In this document: positions 7,085 to 14,937 of the stretch, piece after piece | How positions within the stretch are numbered: the first letter of the stretch is position 1 | Layout of the letters: each line of letters opens with the position of its first letter | From: Candidatus Aminicenantota bacterium | Lineage (GTDB): Bacteria > Acidobacteriota > Aminicenantia > UBA2199 | DNA length: 15,801 bases | Assembly (NCBI GenBank): GCA_029939015.1 | Contig: JAOZTV010000033.1 | Location: forward strand, 1 to 15,801 | Direction of reading: 5' to 3' | Program-made: the position numbers and the translations under genes | Notes under the pieces: generated by a model | What the model was told of the DNA's origin: nothing | Databases searched by the model: none | The model's input: the letters and a program-made list of their open reading frames with translations, nothing else

Positions 7085-7257
7085 CCTGAAATTTTCATCA
7101 AAATTGTAGCGAAATGTCCAAGATGTCCGCTATAACAAGTAAAGCGATTGAGTCGAATGAAGAATAGTCGCACTATTTTGCAATGAAGATGATTGAGCTT
7201 AACGCAGTTAGAATGGGCATATTGGACATTGCAGTAGGTTTTGATGAAAAATTTAGG
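7085..7257. repeat. Long imperfect palindrome, element B
   Basis: The left arm 7085-7128 and right arm 7215-7257 are reverse complements with a few mismatches and small indels. Left CCTGAAATTTTCATCAAAA matches the complement of right TTTTGATGAAAAATTTAGG, and left ATGTCCAAGATGTCC matches the complement of GGGCATATTGGACAT. Each arm is about 44 bases. A perfect small hairpin AATAGT-CGC-ACTATT (7163-7177) lies near the centre. GATTGAG and [GC]AATGAAGA occur twice as direct repeats in the loop. It is unrelated in sequence to element A. It lies between divergent promoters, so it is not a transcription terminator for either flanking gene. No ORF is seen inside. Confidence 0.75.
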
Positions 7258-7281
7258 TAAAGATAAAATTATGAGTTTTTA

Positions 7282-7310
7282 TTGACAAGAGTTTTTTTTT
7301 AAATTAGTAT
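7282..7310 (+). promoter_or_regulatory. Sigma70-like promoter of the thioesterase/AraC genes
   Basis: Perfect TTGACA (7282-7287), 17-base spacer with a run of nine T (7292-7300), then TAGTAT (7305-7310, 4 of 6 consensus). Transcription should start near 7317, 26 bases before the ATG, with AGGAG at 7329-7333 in the leader. Confidence 0.65.
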
Positions 7311-7342
7311 TTTCATTTAAAGTGCTTTAGGAGTGAAATATT

Positions 7343-7741
7343 ATGAAAGAAATTATTAGCGATGATATGTGTTTTGTATGTGGCAAAGAGAATAAAAGTG
7401 GTTTGAATTTTGAGTTTTCATATAATAAGGAGCAAAAAGAAGCTGAGGCAATTATTATATTTGAACCTTTTTGTCAGGGCTGGAAGGATATTGTTCATGG
7501 TGGATTGATAAGTACTGTACTTGATGAGATACAAATAAAAGTAGCCTCATTCAATGGTTTTAGATGTGTAACTGCTGAATTAAATATAAAATTCAAAAGA
7601 CCTGTTAAAACACTCAATAAGTATTTTTTAAGTAGCAAAATTACAAAAATAACTGAAAAAATTATTTATACAGAAGCTGTTGTTAAAGACCAAAACTCCA
7701 AAGTTTACGCTATATCAAATGCAAAATTATTTATATTTTAA
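7343..7741 (+). CDS. Hotdog-fold thioesterase (PaaI/4HBT-like)
   Basis: 132 aa, single-domain hotdog length. The opening DDMCFVCGKENKSGL (7-21) is typical of a PaaI-like subgroup that begins C-F-x-C-G-x-x-N-x-x-G-L. The core motif VHGGLISTVLDEI (51-63) carries HGG and the acidic Asp61/Glu62 used as catalytic base in related acyl-CoA thioesterases. ELNIKFKRPV (79-88) is the matching strand. Predicted role: cytosolic hydrolysis of an acyl-CoA or acyl-thioester; substrate unknown. AGGAG at 7329-7333 and a good promoter support the start. The end overlaps the next gene by 23 bases, so the two are probably co-transcribed. The physiological link to a membrane regulator is unclear. Confidence 0.82.
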   Translation: MKEIISDDMCFVCGKENKSGLNFEFSYNKEQKEAEAIIIFEPFCQGWKDIVHGGLISTVLDEIQIKVASFNGFRCVTAELNIKFKRPVKTLNKYFLSSKITKITEKIIYTEAVVKDQNSKVYAISNAKLFIF

Positions 7742-9131
7742 TAGAAAAAAAATATTTACTATTTCTTTTTTGAGTTTTATTCTTGTTTTTTTCAGTTATC
7801 AATTATCAGGTGAAAAAATTAATTTAATAGATGATTATACAATACTAAAACTTGATGTTTCAGATGGTTTAAATTCAAATAGGGTTAATTCTGTTTTTCA
7901 ATCGAAGGATGGATATATCTGGTTATATAATGATAATGGTTTTACCAAGTTTGATGGGGTGAAATTTGTTTTTTTCAATAAGATAAATAATAAAATCCCT
8001 GTATTGGAATTTGAAAGCTTAAACAAGGAAATTAATAAAAAAAAGGTATTGTTTAAAAAACTAAAAAAAAAAATAGTAAGAGATTATAAAATTAAAAATA
8101 TAGATATATTGTCAATTCTTGAAGATAATAAAAAAATATGGATTGGAACAAAGGGTGATGGACTCTATATATTAAATCTTGATTTAAGCAATACTCTTGA
8201 CAATATAAGCTTTCCGATAATTGAAAATGATTATATTAATGATATTATGAAGGATTCAGAAGGTAATATTTGGTTGGCTACTTCAAGTAATGGCTTAATC
8301 AGAATAAAAAATAAATATATTCAATCAAATGAAAGTTCTCCAATAATTGAAAATGTTATTATGAATAATATTAATATTTCAAATTTGGATAATCCTGTAA
8401 TTAATGAAACGGGTTTCCTGGAATTTCACTTTACAGGACTACATTTTTCAGCTCCGGATAAACTTAGATTTAGATATAAACTTGAAGGATATGATAGTAA
8501 ATGGAAATTTATTCAGCCTGGTTTTAATAGATTAAAAATTTACATAAATCTTGAACCCGGGAAATATTTATTTCTACTTCAAACAGGAATTTCAAAATTT
8601 AAATGGAGCAAGGCAATTGCAAAATATAATTTTAGTATTAAAAATCATAAATTAAATTATTATATAGTATTTATAATATTTATCTTATTATCTATAACGC
8701 TTTTTTATATATTTATAAAAATAAAGCGAAAAAAAACGAAAAATATTATAAATAAAGACAAACACAAAAAATATCAAACATCAGGATTAAATGATGAATT
8801 TGCAAATACAATACTAAAGAAACTTTTAAGTTTTATGGAGAATGGAACTCCGTATCTTGAACCTTCATTAAATCTTAAGAAACTGTCTGAAATTCTTCAA
8901 ATACAATATAACCATCTTTCACAGATTATAAATGAAAAACTTAATCAGAATTCAAATGATTTTATTAATAAATATAGAGTTGAAGAGGCAAAAAAAATGC
9001 TTATAAAGGACAAAGATATCTCTGTACTTGATATTGCCTACGAATGTGGGTTTTACTCAAAATCAGTTTTTAATACAGCCTTTAAAAAATTCACAGGCTT
9101 AACACCATCTCAATTTAGAAAAAATAGTTGA
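7719..9131 (+). CDS. Membrane-anchored one-component regulator: Reg_prop repeats, Y_Y_Y domain, TM, AraC-type HTH
   Basis: 470 aa from ATG 7719. An in-frame TTG at 7680 is less likely because the ATG is followed directly by a signal-anchor (NRKK then a hydrophobic run, 12-28). Periplasmic part: Reg_prop-like blades at about 50-80 (SNRVNSVFQSKDGYIWLY), 128-153 and 171-197, then a Y_Y_Y-type beta-sandwich at 232-306 (FRYKLEGYDSKWKF). A TM helix is at 313-334, a basic linker follows, and an AraC-family double HTH is at 383-468 (SVLDIAYECGFYSKSVFNTA, then FTGLTPSQFRK). There is no histidine kinase domain, so the periplasmic signal is coupled straight to DNA binding. Relatives usually have about 14 blades in two propellers; only three are seen, with a lysine-rich insert at 105-127. 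No RBS is visible, so translation probably depends on the overlapping thioesterase gene. Targets may be the DUF4097-like genes downstream (inference). Confidence 0.8.
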   Translation: MQNYLYFNRKKIFTISFLSFILVFFSYQLSGEKINLIDDYTILKLDVSDGLNSNRVNSVFQSKDGYIWLYNDNGFTKFDGVKFVFFNKINNKIPVLEFESLNKEINKKKVLFKKLKKKIVRDYKIKNIDILSILEDNKKIWIGTKGDGLYILNLDLSNTLDNISFPIIENDYINDIMKDSEGNIWLATSSNGLIRIKNKYIQSNESSPIIENVIMNNINISNLDNPVINETGFLEFHFTGLHFSAPDKLRFRYKLEGYDSKWKFIQPGFNRLKIYINLEPGKYLFLLQTGISKFKWSKAIAKYNFSIKNHKLNYYIVFIIFILLSITLFYIFIKIKRKKTKNIINKDKHKKYQTSGLNDEFANTILKKLLSFMENGTPYLEPSLNLKKLSEILQIQYNHLSQIINEKLNQNSNDFINKYRVEEAKKMLIKDKDISVLDIAYECGFYSKSVFNTAFKKFTGLTPSQFRKNS

Positions 9132-9153
9132 TTTATTTAATTAGCGATATGTA

Positions 9154-9169
9154 CTAAATTTAAATTTAG
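9154..9169. promoter_or_regulatory. 16-bp perfect palindrome, possible operator
   Basis: CTAAATTTAAATTTAG is a perfect palindrome in the only non-coding gap between the AraC-type regulator and the first DUF4097-like gene. Its position just upstream of the predicted -35 suits an operator. In DNA this AT-rich about one such palindrome is expected by chance in a window this size, so the case rests on location alone. Confidence 0.3.
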
Positions 9170-9175
9170 GACGAT

Positions 9176-9205
9176 TTGAATTGGTTTTTAGGTTATATAT
9201 ATAAT
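9176..9205 (+). promoter_or_regulatory. Possible promoter of the first DUF4097-like gene
   Basis: TTGAAT (9176-9181), 18-base spacer, TATAAT (9200-9205, perfect -10). The predicted transcription start (about 9212) falls on the ribosome binding site at 9209-9214, which is a real objection; transcription may come from further upstream. Confidence 0.35.
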
Positions 9206-9220
9206 CTCAGGAGGGTAGAA

Positions 9221-10342
9221 ATGAAAAACTATCTTATTTTTTTTGTTTGTTTTGTTCTGATAATAACGGTAAATTTGTTTTCCAAAGAATATATTAAAAC
9301 AATTGATAGTAAAAATATTACATCAATGAATTTAAATTTAAAAACAGGTGGCTCTATTATTATAACTGGTAAAAAAAACCAGAAACAAATTTATATTAAA
9401 ATTCTTTCAAATATAAGTATTTTGGATAAAGATGCATCTATTATAAAGGATAAAAATGTTTTAGAGTTTGTTTTAAAAAATAGTTCGAGTGATAATTTGC
9501 GAGTAAAACATATTGAAATTATAACTCCTTATAAATTTAATCTTAATCTAAAAACTATTGGTGGAGATATTTATGTTACTAATCTTAATGGTAAAATATC
9601 AGGCAAAACTTTGGGTGGCGATATAAAACTTTCACATTTAAATGGATCGGCTAAATTTAAAACTAGTGGTGGAAATATTAAATTGAAGAATTCAACTCTT
9701 AAAGGCAAATTAACGACAATGGGAGGAAATATAGTTTTTGATGATATTTCAGGAAGCATAGAAGGGAAATCTTTTGGTGGAAATATAGTATATAAAAATA
9801 TGAAGAATAATTTAATAAAAGGAAAAAACAAGCCAATAAGAATAGATACAATGGGTGGTGATATTGATATAAATAAAGCACCTTTTGGAGCTGAAGTTAA
9901 AACATTGGGTGGCGATATTGATATAAGATTTGCAAAATATTTTGTAAAAGCTAAAACTAATGGTGGGAATATTATAATACATTCAATGCAAGGTTCATCT
10001 GAAGCAATTACAAATGGTGGTAATATAAAAGTTTATATAGATAAAGTAAGTGAGATTAAAAATTATAAAACTAAATTAATATCAATGGGTGGCGATATAA
10101 TCCTTTATGTTCCAGGAAATTTGTCAACACAAATTGATGCTCAAATATTAGTTAAGAGTTCAAAAGGAAAAAAATATAAAATAATATCTGATTTTAAACT
10201 AAATATAAACCAAACAGATAAATTGGAAAAGAAGGATGGGCTTACTTATAAAGAAATAAAAGGTATCTCAAATACAAGAAAAGGAAAGAATAAAATATTT
10301 TTAAGAACAAGAAATGGAAATATATTTATAAAGAAAACATAA
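9221..10342 (+). CDS. Exported DUF4097-like beta-repeat protein with GG[DN]I repeats
   Basis: 373 aa from ATG 9221, chosen over an upstream TTG because AGGAGGG (9209-9214) precedes it. A Sec signal peptide (MKNYLIFFVCFVLIITVNLF) is followed by SKE, with no lipobox Cys, so the protein is probably periplasmic or outer-surface. From residue 43 a short motif recurs: TGGSI, IGGDI, LGGDI, SGGNI, MGGNI, FGGNI, MGGDI, LGGDI, NGGNI, NGGNI, MGGDI, at roughly 18-25 residue intervals (densest at 112-293). It ends in RNGNIFIKKT. Alternating hydrophobics after each motif indicate a right-handed beta-solenoid, as in DUF4097/LiaG-like putative adhesins. No catalytic motif is seen. It is 10 bases from the next gene, which encodes a paralogue with a different repeat signature. 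Function in this family is poorly known; a role at the cell envelope is inferred from export and neighbours. Confidence 0.75.
   Translation: MKNYLIFFVCFVLIITVNLFSKEYIKTIDSKNITSMNLNLKTGGSIIITGKKNQKQIYIKILSNISILDKDASIIKDKNVLEFVLKNSSSDNLRVKHIEIITPYKFNLNLKTIGGDIYVTNLNGKISGKTLGGDIKLSHLNGSAKFKTSGGNIKLKNSTLKGKLTTMGGNIVFDDISGSIEGKSFGGNIVYKNMKNNLIKGKNKPIRIDTMGGDIDINKAPFGAEVKTLGGDIDIRFAKYFVKAKTNGGNIIIHSMQGSSEAITNGGNIKVYIDKVSEIKNYKTKLISMGGDIILYVPGNLSTQIDAQILVKSSKGKKYKIISDFKLNINQTDKLEKKDGLTYKEIKGISNTRKGKNKIFLRTRNGNIFIKKT
9551..10108 (+). repeat. Protein-level repeats, GG[DN]I type
   Basis: Main block of the solenoid repeats (residues about 111-296). At DNA level the recurring GGTGG[TC]GATAT or GG[AT]GG[AG]AATAT words are visible, for example near 9562, 9616, 9853 and 9907. 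Confidence 0.7.
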
Positions 10343-10348
10343 AAGGAG
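10343..10348 (+). promoter_or_regulatory. Ribosome binding site of the second DUF4097-like gene
   Basis: AAGGAG in the 10-base gap after the preceding stop. It is 4 bases from ATG 10353 and 7 bases from ATG 10356, so either adjacent Met could be the true start. Confidence 0.65.
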
Positions 10349-10352
10349 AATT

Positions 10353-11363
10353 ATGATGAAAAAATTCAAACTACTAATAATTATTTTATTACTTATCGCT
10401 ATTTCATTTATGTATGCGAAGAAACAGAAAACTATTTCTAAAGTTTTTGAAGGGAAAAAAATCATTAAAATTTACACTATCAGTGCTGATTGTGTTATAG
10501 AAAAGAGTAATGACACAAAAATATATTTAGATATAACATATACCTATGATGCAAAGAAATATACTCCTGCATTTATTGAAAAAAGCAATTACTTAAAGCT
10601 TAAAGAAAAATTTAATGGCTCATCTAAGGGTAAGTCATTATGGAATTTAAAAATACCAGAAAACTCAGAAGTAATTTTTAATTCTGCTTCGGGAGATCTT
10701 GAAATCTCAAATTTATCACTAAATATTGACTCTAATACTGCATCGGGTGATTTTGATTTAAAAGATATAATTGGCAAGATAGACATCTCAACTGCAAGTG
10801 GAGATATGAAGTTATATGATTTTAAAGGCAATCTGAGTTTTGATTCAGCAAGTGGAAATTTGCAAATAAAAAATATGGAAGGAAATATTACATATTCAAC
10901 TGCAAGTGGAGATACGAAGGCTAATAAAATTATTGGAAATATTAAAATTAAGTCAGCGTCTGGTGATTTAGTCATTAATGGGACTAAAGGAGCTATTAAT
11001 GCAAAAACAGCTTCTGGAGAGATAATAATAAATAAAGTTTTGTTTAATGGAGATAGTACTTTCAAATCAGCATCCGGTGATATCAGTATCTCTTTGTCAG
11101 GGAAAAACAATCATAATCTTGCTATTTCAACCGCATCTGGTGATGTAGAATTAGATTTTAAAGGTAATAAAATTCATGGATATTTTGAATTAATAACTAA
11201 AAAGAGTAATAGTGATGATATATATTCACCTTTTGAATTTGAAAATTCAGAGATTTATAAGGAATGGGGTAAAAATATGGTTAAAAAAACAATTATTTTA
11301 GAAAATAAAACGCCAAAAACAAAAATTTCCTCATATTCAGGAAGTATTAAAATTAAAAATTAA
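10353..11363 (+). CDS. Exported DUF4097-like beta-repeat protein with ASGD repeats
   Basis: 336 aa. The signal peptide (residues 1-22) ends in MYA-KK, a plausible signal peptidase I site; no lipobox. An N-terminal non-repeat region (about 25-108) precedes nine turns of [ST]ASG[DNE] at residues 111-264, six of them with exact or near-exact 18-residue spacing. Each is followed by alternating hydrophobics as in a beta-solenoid. The protein ends SGSIKIKN, the same kind of closing strand as its two paralogues. It is probably a periplasmic or surface DUF4097-like protein, co-transcribed with the GG[DN]I paralogue 10 bases upstream. No enzymatic motif is visible. The TAA stop is directly followed by the complement of the stop of the convergent kinase gene, leaving no intergenic base. 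Confidence 0.75.
   Translation: MMKKFKLLIIILLLIAISFMYAKKQKTISKVFEGKKIIKIYTISADCVIEKSNDTKIYLDITYTYDAKKYTPAFIEKSNYLKLKEKFNGSSKGKSLWNLKIPENSEVIFNSASGDLEISNLSLNIDSNTASGDFDLKDIIGKIDISTASGDMKLYDFKGNLSFDSASGNLQIKNMEGNITYSTASGDTKANKIIGNIKIKSASGDLVINGTKGAINAKTASGEIIINKVLFNGDSTFKSASGDISISLSGKNNHNLAISTASGDVELDFKGNKIHGYFELITKKSNSDDIYSPFEFENSEIYKEWGKNMVKKTIILENKTPKTKISSYSGSIKIKN
10683..11162 (+). repeat. Protein-level 18-residue ASGD repeats
   Basis: Nine turns. The repeated Ser is encoded TCG in turns 1-2, AGT in turns 3-5 and TCT/TCC in turns 6-9, so the DNA is far more diverged than the protein. Confidence 0.75.
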
Positions 11364-14300
11364 TTACTTTAATACTTCACGGATTGTATCTGTTAATTCT
11401 TTTATTATTATTGGTTTTCCAATTGTTTTTTTTATATTATTATTTGTTTGCGAAGAGTTAGTTATATTATCCCCGAATCCTGTCATTATTATGACTGGTA
11501 AGGCAATATCATTCTTTTTTAAATAATTGGCTAATTCTAGGCCAGTCATTCTTGGCATTGTCAAATCACTTAATAATAAATCAAAATCATCAGGCGCTCT
11601 TTTAAATGCTTTTATTGCATCTAAAGCATTAGTAAATGTTGAAGTTTTATATCCAAATTTACTTAACATAGTATCTACCATTTCTAAAACCAGGGGTTCA
11701 TCATCAACTATCATTATATGTTCAGAGCCTCCAATAATTTTATGAATTTTATTTCTTACTAACATATCATCTGATTTTATTATTGGCAGGTAAACGTGAA
11801 TTGTAGAACCCTTATCTGGTTCACTATAAACTATAATGCCGCCTTTATGGCTTTTAATGATCCCATGTACTACCGACAAACCCAGACCTGTTCCCTTATC
11901 TATTTCTTTTGTTGTAAAGAATGGCTCAAATATTCTATCAATAGTTTGTGTGTCCATTCCTGAGCCTGTATCTGTTATTGAAAGACAGGCATATTTTGAT
12001 TCTATTAGTTCAGGGTGTAGTTTTGTGAAATTTGCATCAATATCTTTGAGCTTTAATTCAATATTAATGAGACCACCTTTTTTTTCCATAGCCTGCCATG
12101 CATTTGTGCATAAATTAACTATTACCTGATGTATTTGAGTTGTATCAGCCATTATTAATGGACAGGTATTGTCAATGTCATAATTTATTTCAATTGTAGT
12201 AGGAATACTTGGTCTCAATAATTTCAATGCTTCATTAATCTGTGACTGCAATGAAACAGGTTGCCTTTCTTTCTCAGACTGTTTGCTGAATAGGAGTATT
12301 TGCTCTACCAGGTCTTTTGCCCTATGCGTGCCTTTCAAAACATTTTGCAAGTCACTGTATAAAGGTTCAGATTCATTTAGTTTGAATAAAGCCATCTCTG
12401 TATAACCCATGATTGGAGCAAGAATATTATTGAAATCATGAGCTATGCCACCTGCCAATGTACCTATTGTTTCCATCTTTTGAGAATGGCGTAATTGCGT
12501 TTCAAGTTTATTTTTTTCTTCCTCTGCCTGTTTTCTTTCAGTAATGTCCTTTACTGTACCTAATACCAATTTTTCATTAGCAATTATTATTGGTTTTCCA
12601 ACAACTTCTGATATAAAAGTTGATCCATCCTTTCTTTGAAGTTCTACTTCAACTACTGCTCCTTCCTGTTTGGACTTAGATTCTTTAAAACCTTCTTTTG
12701 CTTTATCAGTTTTGTCTTTTTTCATATCAAAGACTGTCATTCTCAATATTTCTTCTCTGGTATATCCCATCATCCTGCAAAATGACGGGTTAACAAAAAC
12801 ATAACCACCACTAGGATTGGCTACAGTGATTCCTTCAACAGATTGTTCTGAAATTGCACTAAACCACTCTTCACTTTCTTTTAAGGCATCTATCGCTAAT
12901 TTATTTTGGGTGATATTTCTTGCAATATATAATACACTATTCTTAGATTTAGGTGTTGCTTTGCCCTCAAACCATATTGTATTATTATCTATAGTTAGAG
13001 GATATTCAATAGTGTTGGTTTGGTTTGTGTCCAGACAGTTACGAACAAACTGCAGGAACATATCTGCTTCTTGCTTAGGGAAGATGTCATGTAATGTTTT
13101 ACCAACGGTATTATCAGCAGGTTTAAACATAAGGTCTGGCGAAGTTGGAGCGATAGAAATATATTTGCCATCATAGTCCATTTCAAAAACAATATCTGTC
13201 ATTGAATTAAATAGTGTGCGTAAATTATTTTCATTTTCCTTAAGTTCAACATTCTTTAATTGTAATTCTTCGTTGAGTGATATTAATTCTTCGTTACCTG
13301 ACTCAAGCTCTTCTTTAGCTGCCTCCATCTCTTCATTGACACTTTGCAGTTCTTCATTTGTGGATAAAACCTCCTCATTTGAAGCCCATAATGCCTGATT
13401 AATTTCATCTTTTTCTTCAACTATTAATTGTAGAGATTCTTTTGTTGACAATAGCTCACCTTTTAAGGCAGATACCTCATTTGTATCTTTATTGTCTAAA
13501 GAATTGAAACTGGTTTTGTCTTCTATGTTCACTGTCTCCTCAAATAATATGAGAAAATTCATTTCTTTTGAATTTTGATCAGGAATTGGAATAATGCTGA
13601 CGTTAATTGTTTTTGATACTTCATTTTGTTTGAAAATAATGTTTTTTCTTGTAATCTTTTGTTTTTTTTTCTTTGCTTCTTCATATATCACATATATATC
13701 AGGCATTAAAGATGTATCAGCCATTTTAGTTAATTTCAAACTTGCTGTGCCACTCTCAGGTCTTAAATATGGAAAAGTGTGTCCGATGAATTGAATTATC
13801 TGTAAATTATTGTCAATTAATACTCCAGGAGGGGAATAGGTCTCAACGAGAATATCATTTATTTGATTTGTGATTTCTGAATTATTTGTTTTGTTTTTTA
13901 TTGAAGAAGGCATAGTTTTTGCAACCTTTTTTAATTTTGAATTTTTATTGTTTATCGGGAAACTATACTCCGGTCTGGTCTCTGTATTTCTTTTTGAATA
14001 TAGATTTAACTTATTATCAATAATATCAAAGTATTGAGGGAATCTCCCCATCGTTTCAGAGGTACCAAGAAGTAAAAACCCATCAGGTTTTAAAGAAAAA
14101 TGAAAGAGGGGTATAGTTTTTTCCTGAAAATTTTCATCAAAATAAATTAATACATTACGGCAGGATATAAGGTCAATATTTGGGAAAGGTGGGTCTTGTA
14201 TTATATCCTGTACAGCAAAAACACACATCTCTCTGATATGTTTAATGACTTTATAACCATCAGGTGTTTTATCAAAAAATTTTTTTAGTCTATTCTTTGA

Positions 14301-14864
14301 AATATCTTTCTCAATTTTATCAGGATATAGCCCTAACCTAGCTTTATTGACATGTCTTTCCATCAAATCTGTACCAAAAAATTGTATAGGAATTTTTGAT
14401 TTAGTCTCTTCAAGAAACTCATAAAGACAAATTGCCAGAGAGTAAACTTCTTCGCCAGTTGAACAGCCGGGAACCCATATTCTTATAGGTGTTCTGACAG
14501 ATTTTCCGACTATTAGATTGGGGAATAGCTTTTTTTTAAGAGTTTCATAGATACTTTTGTCCCTAAAGAATTCTGTAAATGAGAGTAGAAGATCATCGTA
14601 TAGCAAATTTATTTCTGATGAGTTCTTTTTTAAATATTTTAAATAATCTAAAAAATTATCTTTCTTGTTTATATTCATTCTTCTTGACATACGTCTAAGA
14701 ATAGTAGTATGACGGTAATGTGTAAAATCTATCTGAAAGGATTCAAGCAGAAGTGCATAGATACGGTCAAGAGATTGTCTTTCTCTTGGGTCAGAAGGGA
14801 TATAAATCTCAGTCTTTTTGCTATTAGAATCAATTTTTGTTACCTGTTTTTGCTTTTTTACCAT
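11364..14864 (-). CDS. Cytosolic hybrid histidine kinase: CheR-type methyltransferase, PAS domains, HisKA/HATPase, receiver
   Basis: 1166 aa from ATG 14864. A GTG two codons upstream is only 2 bases from GGAG (14876-14873), whereas this ATG is 8 away. Positions below count from that GTG. CheR-type fold at about 35-295: SFTEFFRD (97-104), the SAM-binding IWVPGCSTGEEVYSLA (131-146), FFGTDL, and SCRNVLIYF (236-244). A PAS-like linker is at 345-445. A coiled coil of NEEL repeats spans about 490-545. PAS domains lie at about 548-655 and 665-780. The phosphoacceptor is His811 (GGIAHDFNN). ATPase N-box Asn923, then DTGSGM and GTGLGL. The C-terminal receiver has Asp1056/1057, phospho-Asp1102, Thr1130 and Lys1152. 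No TM segment is seen. CheB, usually fused ahead of CheR in this architecture, is absent. No separate output domain exists, so phosphate may pass to an unlinked regulator. Confidence 0.88.
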   Translation of the reverse strand: MVKKQKQVTKIDSNSKKTEIYIPSDPRERQSLDRIYALLLESFQIDFTHYRHTTILRRMSRRMNINKKDNFLDYLKYLKKNSSEINLLYDDLLLSFTEFFRDKSIYETLKKKLFPNLIVGKSVRTPIRIWVPGCSTGEEVYSLAICLYEFLEETKSKIPIQFFGTDLMERHVNKARLGLYPDKIEKDISKNRLKKFFDKTPDGYKVIKHIREMCVFAVQDIIQDPPFPNIDLISCRNVLIYFDENFQEKTIPLFHFSLKPDGFLLLGTSETMGRFPQYFDIIDNKLNLYSKRNTETRPEYSFPINNKNSKLKKVAKTMPSSIKNKTNNSEITNQINDILVETYSPPGVLIDNNLQIIQFIGHTFPYLRPESGTASLKLTKMADTSLMPDIYVIYEEAKKKKQKITRKNIIFKQNEVSKTINVSIIPIPDQNSKEMNFLILFEETVNIEDKTSFNSLDNKDTNEVSALKGELLSTKESLQLIVEEKDEINQALWASNEEVLSTNEELQSVNEEMEAAKEELESGNEELISLNEELQLKNVELKENENNLRTLFNSMTDIVFEMDYDGKYISIAPTSPDLMFKPADNTVGKTLHDIFPKQEADMFLQFVRNCLDTNQTNTIEYPLTIDNNTIWFEGKATPKSKNSVLYIARNITQNKLAIDALKESEEWFSAISEQSVEGITVANPSGGYVFVNPSFCRMMGYTREEILRMTVFDMKKDKTDKAKEGFKESKSKQEGAVVEVELQRKDGSTFISEVVGKPIIIANEKLVLGTVKDITERKQAEEEKNKLETQLRHSQKMETIGTLAGGIAHDFNNILAPIMGYTEMALFKLNESEPLYSDLQNVLKGTHRAKDLVEQILLFSKQSEKERQPVSLQSQINEALKLLRPSIPTTIEINYDIDNTCPLIMADTTQIHQVIVNLCTNAWQAMEKKGGLINIELKLKDIDANFTKLHPELIESKYACLSITDTGSGMDTQTIDRIFEPFFTTKEIDKGTGLGLSVVHGIIKSHKGGIIVYSEPDKGSTIHVYLPIIKSDDMLVRNKIHKIIGGSEHIMIVDDEPLVLEMVDTMLSKFGYKTSTFTNALDAIKAFKRAPDDFDLLLSDLTMPRMTGLELANYLKKNDIALPVIIMTGFGDNITNSSQTNNNIKKTIGKPIIIKELTDTIREVLK

Positions 14865-14908
14865 TGACACTTCTCCATAATAAGTAATACCTAATACTAC
14901 CCATGCTT

Positions 14909-14937
14909 ATTATCTGTTTTTTATAAAAAAATGTCAA
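14909..14937 (-). promoter_or_regulatory. Sigma70-like promoter of the hybrid kinase gene
   Basis: On the minus strand: perfect TTGACA (14937-14932), 17-base spacer, GATAAT (14914-14909, 5 of 6 consensus). Transcription would start near 14902, giving a leader of about 38 bases. Confidence 0.65.

Noticed and set aside
7680..7741. Programmed frameshift fusing the thioesterase to the AraC-type regulator
   Set aside because: No slippery heptamer lies before the thioesterase stop. ATG 7719 followed by a signal-anchor is a simpler explanation (translational coupling).
9571..9881. Overlapping minus-strand open frames within the GG[DN]I gene
   Set aside because: They are reverse readings of repeats, with proline/phenylalanine-rich periodic sequence and no RBS.
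10589..11110. 173-codon open frame on the minus strand
   Set aside because: It is antisense to the ASGD repeats; its regular SP-A-L pattern is only the reverse reading of the repeat codons.
9551..11162. CRISPR-like or tandem DNA repeats
   Set aside because: The periodicity is at protein level within continuous reading frames; DNA units are not identical and there are no spacers.
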